DNA of 14,561 nt from positions 1 through 14,561 of the forward strand of contig JAGOWF010000032.1 of assembly GCA_018060305.1 (NCBI GenBank), given 5' to 3'. This document shows, piece after piece, positions 6,528 to 14,161 of the stretch. The stretch is from Pyrinomonadaceae bacterium (lineage in GTDB: Bacteria; Acidobacteriota; Blastocatellia; Pyrinomonadales; Pyrinomonadaceae). The position numbers and the translations under genes were made by a program. The number at the start of each line of letters is the position of its first letter. Position 1 is the stretch's first letter. The notes under the pieces are model-generated. The model did no database searches. It was not told the DNA's origin and was given only the letters and a program-made list of their open reading frames with translations.

Positions 6528-6797
6528 ATGTCAACATTGAAAGAAACGAAAGAGAAGATAGTTACCGATAATCGGATCCACGCCAGCGATACGGGTTCGT
6601 CACAAGTTCAGATCGCACTGCTCACGCAGCGGATCAACGAGCTGACCGAGCATTTCAAGATCCATAAGAAAGACAACAATTCGCGTCGAGGCTTGCTTCA
6701 GTTGGTCTCGCGACGCAGAAAATTGCTTGATTATCTAAAGCATCGTGATATCGAACAGTATCACGAGCTGATCAAGAAACTCGGCATCCGCCGATAA
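6528..6797 (+). CDS. rpsO: 30S ribosomal protein S15
   Basis: 89 residues, exactly the family length. S15 binds the central domain of 16S rRNA and organises the platform. The conserved stretches [50 protein letters not shown] are present; in the family the HKKD and SRRGL residues contact rRNA. GAAGG at 6513-6517 lies 10 nt before the ATG, with AGGAG further up at 6501-6505. It is followed by pnp after 178 nt, the widespread rpsO-pnp pairing. Between them lie alternative hairpins and a terminator-like structure. Confidence 0.98.
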   Translation: MSTLKETKEKIVTDNRIHASDTGSSQVQIALLTQRINELTEHFKIHKKDNNSRRGLLQLVSRRRKLLDYLKHRDIEQYHELIKKLGIRR

Positions 6798-6803
6798 GAG
6801 TTA

Positions 6804-6845
6804 CGGCTTCTTCGAGCCGAACCATATAGAGATCCTTTCGAAGAA
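6804..6845 (+). promoter_or_regulatory. Competing hairpins at the start of the pnp leader
   Basis: CGGCT (6804-6808) pairs with AGCCG (6815-6819) around a 6-nt loop. Alternatively 6808-6816 pairs with 6837-6845 (TTCTTCG with CGAAGAA plus two flanking pairs). The two share bases and cannot coexist. A further segment, CCTTTCG (6834-6840), is complementary to CGAAAGG (6926-6932) inside the 5' arm of the terminator-like hairpin downstream. Confidence 0.4.
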
Positions 6846-6920
6846 ATTGCCCTGAGCTGCTGAACGTGACAGCGAAAACTAGCCGGGACAAGTTTGGATC
6901 TAGTCGAATCTAACGATTGT

Positions 6921-6965
6921 AACGACGAAAGGGCTTCACGTCATAGCTCTTTCGTCGTTGTTTTT
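6921..6965 (+). terminator. Terminator-like hairpin abutting the pnp ribosome binding site
   Basis: Bases 6921-6935 pair with 6945-6959 over 15 positions (one G-U) around a 9-nt loop, followed by G and five Ts (6961-6965). This is a textbook intrinsic terminator by shape. The AAGGA ribosome binding site of pnp starts at 6966, directly after the T-tract, so termination here would stop transcription one step before pnp. It may be an attenuator, or a processing hairpin like the RNase III-cut pnp leader hairpin of Escherichia coli. Confidence 0.75.
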
Positions 6966-6975
6966 AAGGAACAAA

Positions 6976-9096
6976 ATGGCAAAAAAATATTTGAATGAGT
7001 CGATCAAGGTCGGAAACCAGGACCTGATCGTCGAGACCGGCAAGGTCGCAAAACAGGCCGATGGTTCGGTCGTAATTAGATACGGAGATACGATGGTGCT
7101 GGTCGCCGCCGTGTCGGCTCGCACGGCGCGTGAGGGCATGGATTTTTTCCCGCTGACGGTTGAATACCGTGAGAACTCATTTTCGGCCGGGCGAATTCCC
7201 GGCAACTACTTTCGGCGCGAGGGACGCCCGAACGAAAAAGAGGTCCTGACCTGCCGGATGATCGATCGCCCCGTTAGGCCTCTTTTCGCCGACGGTTACC
7301 GCTTTGAAACACAGATCGTAGCGTCGGTCATCTCAGCGGACACAGACAACGATCCCGATGTTATCGCGATCACAGGTGCGTCGTGCGCTCTTTACCTCTC
7401 GGACATTCCGTTTCACAACCCAATAGCGGGCGTGCGTATCGGGTTGATAGACGGAAAATATCTGATTAATCCGACCTACGACGAGCGACGCGAATCGGAT
7501 CTCAACCTGATCGTCGCAGGCACCGAAGAGGCCATTTGCATGGTCGAGTGTGAGGCCAATGAGGTCGAGGAAAAGATAATGGTCGAGGCCCTGATGCTCG
7601 CACATCGCGAGATCAAGCGCCTGTGCCTGTGGCAGAATGAGCTTGGCAAAGCCCTAAACATCACAAAACGCGAGTACACTCCGGCACCGATCGATGAGAA
7701 GGTGCTCGCCGAGGTCGAGAAAAAGTTTGTCGATAAACTGCGCAAAGCGCTCGATTCGACGGGCCGCGACAAGATCGAGGTTTACGCAGGCATTGACGCG
7801 CTAAAGAAAGAGGTTGTCGAAAGCTTTCCCGAGGACCAGCCCGAAACACGTGCAATGGCCGGAAAGGCCTTTGGGCATCTGAAAGAGAAGATCTTTCGCG
7901 AAGATATGCTTGGCAACAAGCGCCGTCCCGACGGCCGCAAATTCTCAGAGATACGTCCGATCTCGTGCGAGGTCGGCTGGCTGCCTCGGGTGCACGGTTC
8001 GGCGCTCTTCACTCGCGGTGAGACGCAGGCGATGGTCACGGCAACGCTGGGGACGAAAGTGGACGGACAGTTCATGGACGACCTCGAGAAAGGCACGGTC
8101 GATCGCAAATTCATGCTGCATTACAACTTTCCGCCGTATTCGGTCGGCGAGACGGGACGATTTGGTTCCACCTCGCGTCGCGAGACCGGCCACGGCAATC
8201 TCGCACGCCGAGCGATCGCAGCGGTGCTGCCGGATGAGGCTGATTTCCCATACACGCTCCGTATCGTTTCAGACATCACCGAATCGAACGGCTCGTCGTC
8301 GATGGCAACGGTCTGCGGCGGCATCCTGAGCCTGATGGACGCGGGCGTGCCGATCAAGAAGCCGGTTGCGGGTGTAGCGATGGGACTTGTGATGGAGGGC
8401 AATCGTTACGCGATCCTCTCGGACATCGCCGGTGCTGAGGACCATTATGGCGATATGGACTTTAAGGTCACAGGGACCGCCGACGGCATCACAGCGCTCC
8501 AGATGGACATCAAGATCAGCGGAATTAACGCGATGATCCTTCAGGAAGCCCTCGAACAGGCCAAGAAGGGCCGTCTTCACATCCTCGACGTGATGGCGAA
8601 GTCCATTGCTGAGCCGCGTGAGGAGCTTTCGCAATACGCACCGCGCATCATCACGATCAAGATACATCCTGACAAGATCCGCGACGTTATCGGCAAGGGC
8701 GGCAGCGTTATCCGCTCGATCACCGAGGAAACCGGAGCCAAGATCGATATCGAGGACGACGGGACCGTTATGATCGCCACTCACGACGGTGAAGCGGCTC
8801 AAGCTGCGATCGCTCGCATCAAGGCGCTTACGGCCGAGGCGGAGGTTGGCGAAACCTATCTCGGCACAGTCTCACGGATCGTCGATTTTGGAGCGTTCGT
8901 TGAGATAATTCCCGGCCTCGACGGCCTGCTGCACATTTCTGAGATCTCTGACCGCCGCGTGAAGGACGTTCGCGACGAACTGAAAGAGGGCCAGCAGATC
9001 CTCGTCAAGTGCATCGGCAAGGAGGGCAATAAGGTCAAGCTCTCGCGTAAGGCCATTCTTGCTGAAGAAAAGGCAAAAGCCAACGGGGAAGAATAA
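6976..9096 (+). CDS. pnp: Polyribonucleotide nucleotidyltransferase (PNPase)
   Basis: Phosphorolytic 3'-5' exoribonuclease of mRNA turnover, usually a homotrimer and often part of the degradosome. It has 706 residues from the ATG at 6976. The TTG at 6958 lies in the terminator hairpin and is rejected as a start, while AAGGA at 6966-6970 fits the ATG. Order of domains: first RNase PH fold (about 10-145), helical domain (150-310), second RNase PH fold (about 320-545) with FPPYSVGETGRFGS and the catalytic D489, D495 and K497 in EDHYGDMDFK, KH domain (about 555-615) with VIGKGG, and S1 domain (about 620-692) with GTVSRIVDFGAFVEI. All parts are intact. It ends near a strong terminator. Confidence 0.98.
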   Translation: MAKKYLNESIKVGNQDLIVETGKVAKQADGSVVIRYGDTMVLVAAVSARTAREGMDFFPLTVEYRENSFSAGRIPGNYFRREGRPNEKEVLTCRMIDRPVRPLFADGYRFETQIVASVISADTDNDPDVIAITGASCALYLSDIPFHNPIAGVRIGLIDGKYLINPTYDERRESDLNLIVAGTEEAICMVECEANEVEEKIMVEALMLAHREIKRLCLWQNELGKALNITKREYTPAPIDEKVLAEVEKKFVDKLRKALDSTGRDKIEVYAGIDALKKEVVESFPEDQPETRAMAGKAFGHLKEKIFREDMLGNKRRPDGRKFSEIRPISCEVGWLPRVHGSALFTRGETQAMVTATLGTKVDGQFMDDLEKGTVDRKFMLHYNFPPYSVGETGRFGSTSRRETGHGNLARRAIAAVLPDEADFPYTLRIVSDITESNGSSSMATVCGGILSLMDAGVPIKKPVAGVAMGLVMEGNRYAILSDIAGAEDHYGDMDFKVTGTADGITALQMDIKISGINAMILQEALEQAKKGRLHILDVMAKSIAEPREELSQYAPRIITIKIHPDKIRDVIGKGGSVIRSITEETGAKIDIEDDGTVMIATHDGEAAQAAIARIKALTAEAEVGETYLGTVSRIVDFGAFVEIIPGLDGLLHISEISDRRVKDVRDELKEGQQILVKCIGKEGNKVKLSRKAILAEEKAKANGEE

Positions 9097-9100
9097 CGGC

Positions 9101-9186
9101 GTTCTCTGCATCTTACTCTCTGCGGCCTCCGCGTGGAACCGACTTTCCACACAGAGAGCACAGAGAGAACCGCAGAGGTCGCAGGG
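9101..9186 (+). repeat. Imperfect inverted repeat downstream of pnp (element G)
   Basis: Bases 9116-9138 pair imperfectly with 9145-9167 (about 18 of 23 positions). Iterated CTCTCTG / CAGAGAG and GCAGAGG-type words flank a short centre. It begins about 4 nt after the pnp stop. The words are CT/AG-rich and lack a clean 7-nt phase. It resembles elements A-E in position and style only. Confidence 0.6.
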
Positions 9187-9214
9187 TTTAAGGGCATAAA
9201 TTCAGGAAAAGCAC

Positions 9215-9250
9215 ACCGGTTACCACTATCTTGTGGTAGCCGGTTTTTCT
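9215..9250 (+). terminator. Intrinsic terminator after pnp
   Basis: Twelve consecutive pairs (9215-9226 with 9233-9244, one G-U), loop TATCTT, followed by a T-run (9244-9248) and CTTT. This closes the housekeeping block. It lies about 120 nt after the pnp stop. Confidence 0.9.
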
Positions 9251-9514
9251 TTATCACTTGAAAAAAAAGCCGGAAATTCTTTGAGAAAAGTGTGGAAGTT
9301 TGTCTGGATTAGGCATATTTTCCCTCTGAATTAGTGGAATTTGTGTATTTTTGGCCGGAAAAGGCGGAAATTTGCGAAAAACAGGTGCATTAGAACTAGT
9401 TTTTTGTTATATTTTTCGCACTGCCCCAAAAATTCAATCGACAGTGAGTGCCAACCGAACTGTGGAAACCGACAAGGTTTTCGCCGTGAATTCTGTTTAG
9501 TCAGGTTTACAGAC
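9251..9514 (+). other. AT-rich upstream region of the PEP-CTERM gene
   Basis: 264 nt with no credible gene and markedly more A/T than its surroundings. The frame of the next gene stays open back to a GTG at 9341, but the residues it would add look nothing like a signal peptide or known domain. A TATATT at 9408-9413 could be a -10 box, but no matching -35 box lies at the right distance. CCGGAAA occurs twice and GGCGGAAATTTGCG once. This stretch probably holds the promoter and a long leader, neither of which can be pinned down. Confidence 0.4.
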
Positions 9515-10180
9515 ATGAGAAACATAAATGTAAGAGGGTTACTCTCAGCAGCTTGCGTCATTTCGATCTTAGCGGGCTTTTCAAAGGTCACGGCCGGGCC
9601 GGTGCAGTTTGGCGATGTCATACAACTCGTTAACGCCCGTCCGGGCAAGGCCGAGACGACGATGTTTACGCGGCTCACCGTCGAAGATCAGTACTCGTAC
9701 CTTACGGGTGATGATGACGACGACGACAAGAAGAAGCAGCAAGATGGCCGCGTTATTACCGAAACCAGAACAGACATCGTCCAGGACGAAGTTTGCGATT
9801 GCGAAGAGGAAGTCGTCAAAAAGCGTGGATTCCCAAAATGGGCGCTGCTTGGTCTGGCCGCAATACCGATCGCGTTTATCCTGATCAAACGTAAGAAGGA
9901 TACGCCGACGCCGACCGCTACGGTGCCGTTCCAGACGCCGACGCCGGGAGTGACGCCGACTCCGAAAGTCACGCCGACGCCGGGTGTCACACCCACACCG
10001 GGAGTGACCCCGACGCCGAAAGTCACGCCGACACCTCAGGCCAGCCCCACACCGCCCGAGCCGGTTCCGGAGCCAATGACCATTCTGCTCTTTGGCACGG
10101 GCTTGGCATCCATCGGCTTGGCAGCTCGTCGCAAATTTGGCAAGAAGGGCGAGAAGAAGGGTGAAAAAGACACGGAATAG
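9515..10180 (+). CDS. PEP-CTERM protein with Thr-Pro repeat
   Basis: 221 residues from the ATG at 9515, chosen because a classical signal peptide follows (basic MRNINVR, hydrophobic residues 9-21, likely cleavage near VTA-GP). A six-Asp run lies at 66-71 and CDC at 94-96. A hydrophobic segment (WALLGLAAIPIAFILI, 109-124) follows, capped by KRKK. Then comes a Thr-Pro stretch with TPTP[GK]V repeats (141-174) and a C-terminal sorting signal: VPEP at 184-187, a hydrophobic helix at 189-204 and the basic RRKFGKK tail. In known PEP-CTERM systems an exosortase recognises this signal and moves the protein to the envelope or exopolysaccharide; no exosortase gene lies in the window. Function is unknown. 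The extra inner hydrophobic segment is odd. Only a weak CAGG precedes the ATG. Confidence 0.85.
   Translation: MRNINVRGLLSAACVISILAGFSKVTAGPVQFGDVIQLVNARPGKAETTMFTRLTVEDQYSYLTGDDDDDDKKKQQDGRVITETRTDIVQDEVCDCEEEVVKKRGFPKWALLGLAAIPIAFILIKRKKDTPTPTATVPFQTPTPGVTPTPKVTPTPGVTPTPGVTPTPKVTPTPQASPTPPEPVPEPMTILLFGTGLASIGLAARRKFGKKGEKKGEKDTE
9935..10036 (+). repeat. 18-bp tandem repeat coding for TPTPxV
   Basis: Five full 18-nt units start at 9935, 9953, 9971, 9989 and 10007, and a partial unit follows at 10025. Each unit is read in frame as TPTP followed by GV or KV. Units differ mainly at third codon positions and in the G/K codon, so selection on protein sequence is plausible. Copy number may vary between strains. 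Confidence 0.9.
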
Positions 10181-10195
10181 AGATATGATGTGTGA

Positions 10196-10217
10196 CGCGC
10201 CGCCGATGAGCGGCGCG
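10196..10217 (+). promoter_or_regulatory. GC hairpin between the two exported-protein genes
   Basis: CGCGCCGC (10196-10203) and GCGGCGCG (10210-10217) form a perfect 8-bp stem with loop CGATGA. No T-tract follows, so it is probably not an efficient intrinsic terminator; it could tune expression or stability between the two genes. Confidence 0.55.
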
Positions 10218-10242
10218 ACCCATCGTCTAGAGGACAAGAAAA

Positions 10243-11196
10243 ATGCGATTCAAGAGATATAACTTTCTTTTTGTGGTCGGGCTGGCGCTCACGCTGGGCC
10301 TAACGACGGCCTTTGCGAGCGGCGGCGATAAGGATTCAAAGCGGCCCAAGAATACAGGGACGCTGAGCGTGAAAACATCCGACAAGTCGTATCCGGTCAA
10401 GGTTGACGGCCAATATGTCGGCATGAGTGGTGTCGGCCACGGTGCCGAGTTCTATCTCAGCCCGGGCATTCATACGGTCGAAGTTACGGGCGACGATGGC
10501 AAGGTCTGGCGGGACGAACTTGAGATCCTTCGCGACCGCAAGCATTGTGTCTGTCTCAAGATGGTTCGTGAGACGATAACGAAACCATGCCCGTACCGGT
10601 TTCATCTTGAGGGGCCCGACCGCATTAACGAGGGCGACCTCGTGACTTTTGCGGCGATCAATTCGGGAACTGCCCCAATACCGATCCGCTATGCATGGCG
10701 TGTTTCAAATGGCCGCATCACGAGTGGCCTTGGGTCGACATCTATCACCGTTGATTCGTCGGGCCTCGGCGGAAGGACGATCAACGCCGAGCTCGATGTC
10801 AACGACGACGTATATGACAATGCATGCCGACAGGTCATCTCGGTTCCGACGGACGTAATTCCCCAGCGCGAGCCCGAGCCGCCGAAGCCATACCGCTGTG
10901 ACGAGTTTGAGTCCAAGTCCGCTGATGAGGATAAGGCACGTCTCGACAATTGTGTGATCCAGGCACAGAACACGCCGGATTCGCAGCTTTATATCATCAT
11001 CTATCCGGGCACCGATCGCCGCAGCACAACGGTCAACACTTATGACCGGCTCTCGCGAAGGGCGCTGGATTATCTGGTGAAGAATCGCGGTTTTGATCCG
11101 AGACGCATCCAGATCGTCAAGGGCAGCACGCGGCTCAAGACCACCTTCGTTCTGTGGATCGTCCCGCCGGGGGCGACACTGCCGCCGATCGACTAG
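10243..11196 (+). CDS. Secreted protein with PEGA-like, Ig-like and OmpA-like regions
   Basis: 317 residues with a clear signal peptide (basic MRFKRYN, hydrophobic 8-24, likely cleavage AFA-SGG at 26/27), so exported. Three regions can be made out. Residues 38-107 (GTLSVKTSDKSYPVKVDGQYVG, then SPGIHTVEV) resemble PEGA or carbohydrate-associated beta domains. Residues 115-202 (EGDLVTFAAINSG, then IRYAWRVSNGRI) resemble an Ig/PKD fold. Residues 245-312 (YDRLSRRALDYLVKNRGFDPRRIQIVKG) resemble a degenerate OmpA-like peptidoglycan-binding domain. These are similarities by eye, not verified. AGAGGA at 10229-10234 lies 8 nt before the ATG. It sits 62 nt after the PEP-CTERM gene in the same direction and ends at a bidirectional terminator. 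Exact role unknown, most likely at the cell envelope. Confidence 0.75.
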   Translation: MRFKRYNFLFVVGLALTLGLTTAFASGGDKDSKRPKNTGTLSVKTSDKSYPVKVDGQYVGMSGVGHGAEFYLSPGIHTVEVTGDDGKVWRDELEILRDRKHCVCLKMVRETITKPCPYRFHLEGPDRINEGDLVTFAAINSGTAPIPIRYAWRVSNGRITSGLGSTSITVDSSGLGGRTINAELDVNDDVYDNACRQVISVPTDVIPQREPEPPKPYRCDEFESKSADEDKARLDNCVIQAQNTPDSQLYIIIYPGTDRRSTTVNTYDRLSRRALDYLVKNRGFDPRRIQIVKGSTRLKTTFVLWIVPPGATLPPID

Positions 11197-11214
11197 AACG
11201 ACAGGGAATTAATG

Positions 11215-11246
11215 AAAGGGACGGGCGTTTGTCGCCCGTCCCTTTT
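11215..11246. terminator. Bidirectional terminator between convergent genes
   Basis: Thirteen perfect pairs (11215-11227 with 11233-11245) around the loop TTTGT, with an A-run on the left and a T-run (TTTTAGTTTT) on the right. It can therefore terminate both the + strand exported-protein unit and the - strand kinase unit. Its right edge touches the kinase stop codon at 11245-11247. Confidence 0.92.
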
Positions 11247-13599
11247 AGTTTTCACACGATCGCATCGCTATTTCGACATCGGGACCGGCGCTGTTCGCCT
11301 TCTTATACAACTCCATGCTCTGGACCAGGAAAGAATGGCCGGCGGCGGTTCGCTTGTTTTTACAGAGGGCAAGTCCGAGCGTCAATAGCGTCCGGGCACG
11401 GACGGCGTCTGCGGGTAAGCCGGAACGATCATTGATCGCTAGAGCTGTGCGGCTCAACCTCTCGGCATCCGCATACGACGCCTGTTCCAACGCGGCCTGG
11501 GCCTGATAGTTAAGATTGCGCGTCAGGTAATTATTGGCTTCGCCGATCGTATTCCTGTAAACGACCTCACCCTCGCGGAGCAGCCCGACGGCCTCGGCGT
11601 AGTTCTTTTGGCGGACGAGGCATTCGCCGAGCTTGGTGAGGGCAACTCCTGTTTCCCATCGCGGATCACCGGGAAGAGAACGAAAGGCAGTGAGAGACTC
11701 ACGAAGCAACAGTTCACTCTCGCCGAGATCGTCCTTGGTGAGGATCGCAGCTCCGAGATTTAGTTTTATCTCGGCGGCCAGCCCGCGTTCGCTCTCCGCG
11801 AGGTCGAGTCCGGCGATCGTGGCTGAGGCCTCCCGAAGAATGCGGATCGCCTCATCTGCCTCGCCCCTCATGACGAGTGTAGAACCCAAACCATGGAGCG
11901 CGGCGGCGAGCAAATACATCTCCCCGCCGAACTGTCCTTGCGTCTGACCTTCGCGCAGCACTGAGATAAGTCTTTCGTAGAGCAGCTTTGCTTCATCCAG
12001 CTTTCCAAGCTGGAAAAGTGACTCACCAAGCTCATCCGTCGTGATAAGCGTCTCGCGGTGCGTCTCGCCATAGAGTTCTGTCTGGATCGCCAGAGCGGAT
12101 CGCAAGTATTTCTCGCCCAGCGGATAACGGCCCTGCGAGTTGTAGGCATTTGCGATCGTCCGATAGATCTTTGCCCTCACATCGGGTTGATCTGCAAGCT
12201 CAGTATCGAGCCTTGGGGCGATGTTATCGAGCATTTGATTAATGGTTACATCGCGGCCCTGGCCGCCGGCCACTGAGTTCCAGCTCTGGTTTGAGTACGA
12301 AAGCATCTCATGTAGGAATTGGTTTATTTTCTCGGCCTTTGCCCGTTCAGCCTCGGCGGTATCGCGCTGCTGTCGTGCAGCCCGTGCCTGCCAAGCTGTC
12401 GTGACGATGCCGCCGATCAGGATCAGGACGAGTAATGCTGCCATCGCAGCCCCGATACGGTGACGGCTGATGAACTTTGCCGTCCGATATGCGACCGTAT
12501 CCTCGCGGGCTATCACGGGCAGACCTTCAAGATGTCGGCGTATGTCATCAGAGAATTGCTCGACAGATGCGTAACGCCGTTCAGGCTCTTTGCGCAGAGC
12601 CAGGAGGACGATGTTCTCGACGTCGCCCTCGAGATCACCTGCCCTGACACGGCTGTTGTTTGTGTTGTCGCCTAACAGGTGCTTTTGCGGTGTGGATGGC
12701 GAACTCTCACAGATGACTCTGATCATCTCCTCGGGACTGCGAGTTTCAAACTTGTACGGCGATGCTCCAGCCAGCATCTCGTACAGAACCACGCCGAGGC
12801 TGTAGATGTCGGAGGCAGTAGTTATCGGCCCGCCTCGAATCTGTTCCGGGCTGGCATAGTCAGGCGTGAATGCTCCCAGGCTGGTCAGTGTCTGCGACTG
12901 TGTTCCATCGTTTTCGAGGATCTTGGCGATCCCAAAATCAAGCAGTTTGGGCCGTCCGTCGGCGGTAACGAAGATGTTCGAGGGCTTTAGGTCGCGGTGC
13001 ACGATGAGTCTGCGATGCGCGAAGGCGACCGCTTCGCAGACTTTTTGGAATAGGATCAGGCGTTCTCGAAGCGATAGGTGCTTTACGAATTCCGTGATCG
13101 GAATACCATCGACATATTCCATGACGAGGAAGGGAAGTCCGTCGGATGTTGTTCCTCCATCGAGCAGGCGGGCGATATACGGATGCTGAAGGTCAGCAAG
13201 GATCTGCCGTTCATGGACGAACCGCAGTCGAACGTTTGCTGTATCGAGGCCCGGGCGAACGATCTTGATCGCGACCTGATGCCGGAATTCACCATCGAAC
13301 CGTTCGGCAAGAAAGACCGCTCCCATTCCGCCATGGCCGATCTCGTCGAGGACCTTATAAGGGCCGAACTCCCTTCCGATGATCGATGATGAATCGCCCA
13401 CCATGGACGATACTGAGAATGCCGACAGCTCAATAAAATCACCTGCGCTGTCGTGTGACGCCAGCAGTGAGCGAACTTCGTCGATCAAAACCTCATTCGA
13501 TCCGCACCGGTCGGAAACAAATTGTGCCCTTACCGCCTCTGGCTCGTCGAGCGCAGCCAGGAAGATCTCTTTAGCTTTTTCCCAGTCACCGTCAGCCAT
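11245..13599 (-). CDS. Membrane Ser/Thr protein kinase with C-terminal TPR region
   Basis: 784 residues from the ATG at 13599; a GTG at 13617 would add six residues but overlap the sigma gene further. An N-terminal helical part (1-75) precedes a Hanks-type kinase domain (about 80-355). Visible are the Gly-rich loop GHGGMGAVFLAE (88-99), VAIK with K112, HRDLKPSNIF with D203, DFGIAK with D221, and SPEQ near 250-253. All catalytic residues are present. A transmembrane helix (about 382-402) follows, then a coiled stretch rich in Ala/Glu/Arg and a long TPR region (about 470-780), probably on the outer side of the membrane. It overlaps the upstream ECF sigma gene by 8 nt. It may sense envelope signals and act on that sigma factor; this is inference from context and from known ECF-kinase pairs. 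Confidence 0.93.
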   Translation of the reverse strand: MADGDWEKAKEIFLAALDEPEAVRAQFVSDRCGSNEVLIDEVRSLLASHDSAGDFIELSAFSVSSMVGDSSSIIGREFGPYKVLDEIGHGGMGAVFLAERFDGEFRHQVAIKIVRPGLDTANVRLRFVHERQILADLQHPYIARLLDGGTTSDGLPFLVMEYVDGIPITEFVKHLSLRERLILFQKVCEAVAFAHRRLIVHRDLKPSNIFVTADGRPKLLDFGIAKILENDGTQSQTLTSLGAFTPDYASPEQIRGGPITTASDIYSLGVVLYEMLAGASPYKFETRSPEEMIRVICESSPSTPQKHLLGDNTNNSRVRAGDLEGDVENIVLLALRKEPERRYASVEQFSDDIRRHLEGLPVIAREDTVAYRTAKFISRHRIGAAMAALLVLILIGGIVTTAWQARAARQQRDTAEAERAKAEKINQFLHEMLSYSNQSWNSVAGGQGRDVTINQMLDNIAPRLDTELADQPDVRAKIYRTIANAYNSQGRYPLGEKYLRSALAIQTELYGETHRETLITTDELGESLFQLGKLDEAKLLYERLISVLREGQTQGQFGGEMYLLAAALHGLGSTLVMRGEADEAIRILREASATIAGLDLAESERGLAAEIKLNLGAAILTKDDLGESELLLRESLTAFRSLPGDPRWETGVALTKLGECLVRQKNYAEAVGLLREGEVVYRNTIGEANNYLTRNLNYQAQAALEQASYADAERLSRTALAINDRSGLPADAVRARTLLTLGLALCKNKRTAAGHSFLVQSMELYKKANSAGPDVEIAMRSCEN

Positions 13600-14161
13600 T
13601 ACTTCGTGATATCTCACGGTAGAGCCAAGCCTTTGCGACCGTCCATTCGCGCTTTACCGTGGCGGGGGAGATGCTGAGGGCATGAGCGGTTTCGTCGATC
13701 GTCAGGCCTCCAAAAAAGCGAAGCTCGACAATATTTCCTTGCAGGCGGTCTAACTCTTCGAGGGATCTGAGGGCGTCGTCGAGGTCGACCAGGTCAAGAT
13801 CGCGGCCGGTCGGATAGCTCACGGCCTCGTCTAACGCCAACCGCTGCAACGTCCCGCCGCGTTTCTCCGCTTTTCGAGCTCGAGCGTGGTCCACGAGTAT
13901 CTTCCGCATCAGGCGGGCTGCTACGGCGAAGAAATGGGCCCGATTTTGCCACGATACGTTCTTCCAGTCCACGAGACGGATGTAGGCTTCGTGGACGAGG
14001 GCCGTAGCCTGCAGCGTATGCCCGGCTCGCTCATTGTTCAGATAACCTTGGGCAAGGCGGCGCAACTCATCATAGACGAGCGGCAGCAGCTTCTCAGGGG
14101 CGTCGCCGGAACCGTCTCCCAATTCCTGCAGAAGGAGCGTGACGTCGTGCATTTCGGACAT
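13592..14161 (-). CDS. ECF-type RNA polymerase sigma factor
   Basis: 189 residues from the ATG at 14161 (MSEMHDVTLLL); the ATG at 14152 is a possible alternative. Region 2 lies at about 25-95 (LLPLVYDELRRLAQGYL, then ATALVHEAYIRLVDW and NRAHFFAVAARLMRKILVDHARARKAEKRGG). Region 4 lies at about 130-185 with the helix-turn-helix LTIDETAHALSISPATVKREWTVAKAWL. The pattern matches the ECF family often found beside Ser/Thr kinases in Acidobacteria and Planctomycetes. It directs RNA polymerase to a special promoter set, unknown here. No anti-sigma gene is seen in the window. The stop overlaps the kinase start (ATGGCTGA), so translation of the two is probably coupled. Confidence 0.92.
   Translation of the reverse strand: MSEMHDVTLLLQELGDGSGDAPEKLLPLVYDELRRLAQGYLNNERAGHTLQATALVHEAYIRLVDWKNVSWQNRAHFFAVAARLMRKILVDHARARKAEKRGGTLQRLALDEAVSYPTGRDLDLVDLDDALRSLEELDRLQGNIVELRFFGGLTIDETAHALSISPATVKREWTVAKAWLYREISRSNG

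Noticed and set aside
9363..9375. Possible sigma54 promoter (GG and GC elements) ahead of the PEP-CTERM gene
   Set aside because: The GG and GC are separated by 9 nt instead of the required 10, and the TGGCAC context is absent.
9341..9514. Extended N-terminus of the PEP-CTERM protein from a GTG at 9341
   Set aside because: It would bury a clear signal peptide 58 residues inside the protein, and the added residues look random.
9581..10237. Long - strand ORF opposite the PEP-CTERM gene
   Set aside because: Its Arg/His/Asp-rich composition is what the antisense of a Thr-Pro and Asp-rich gene gives; it has no domain and no ribosome binding site context.
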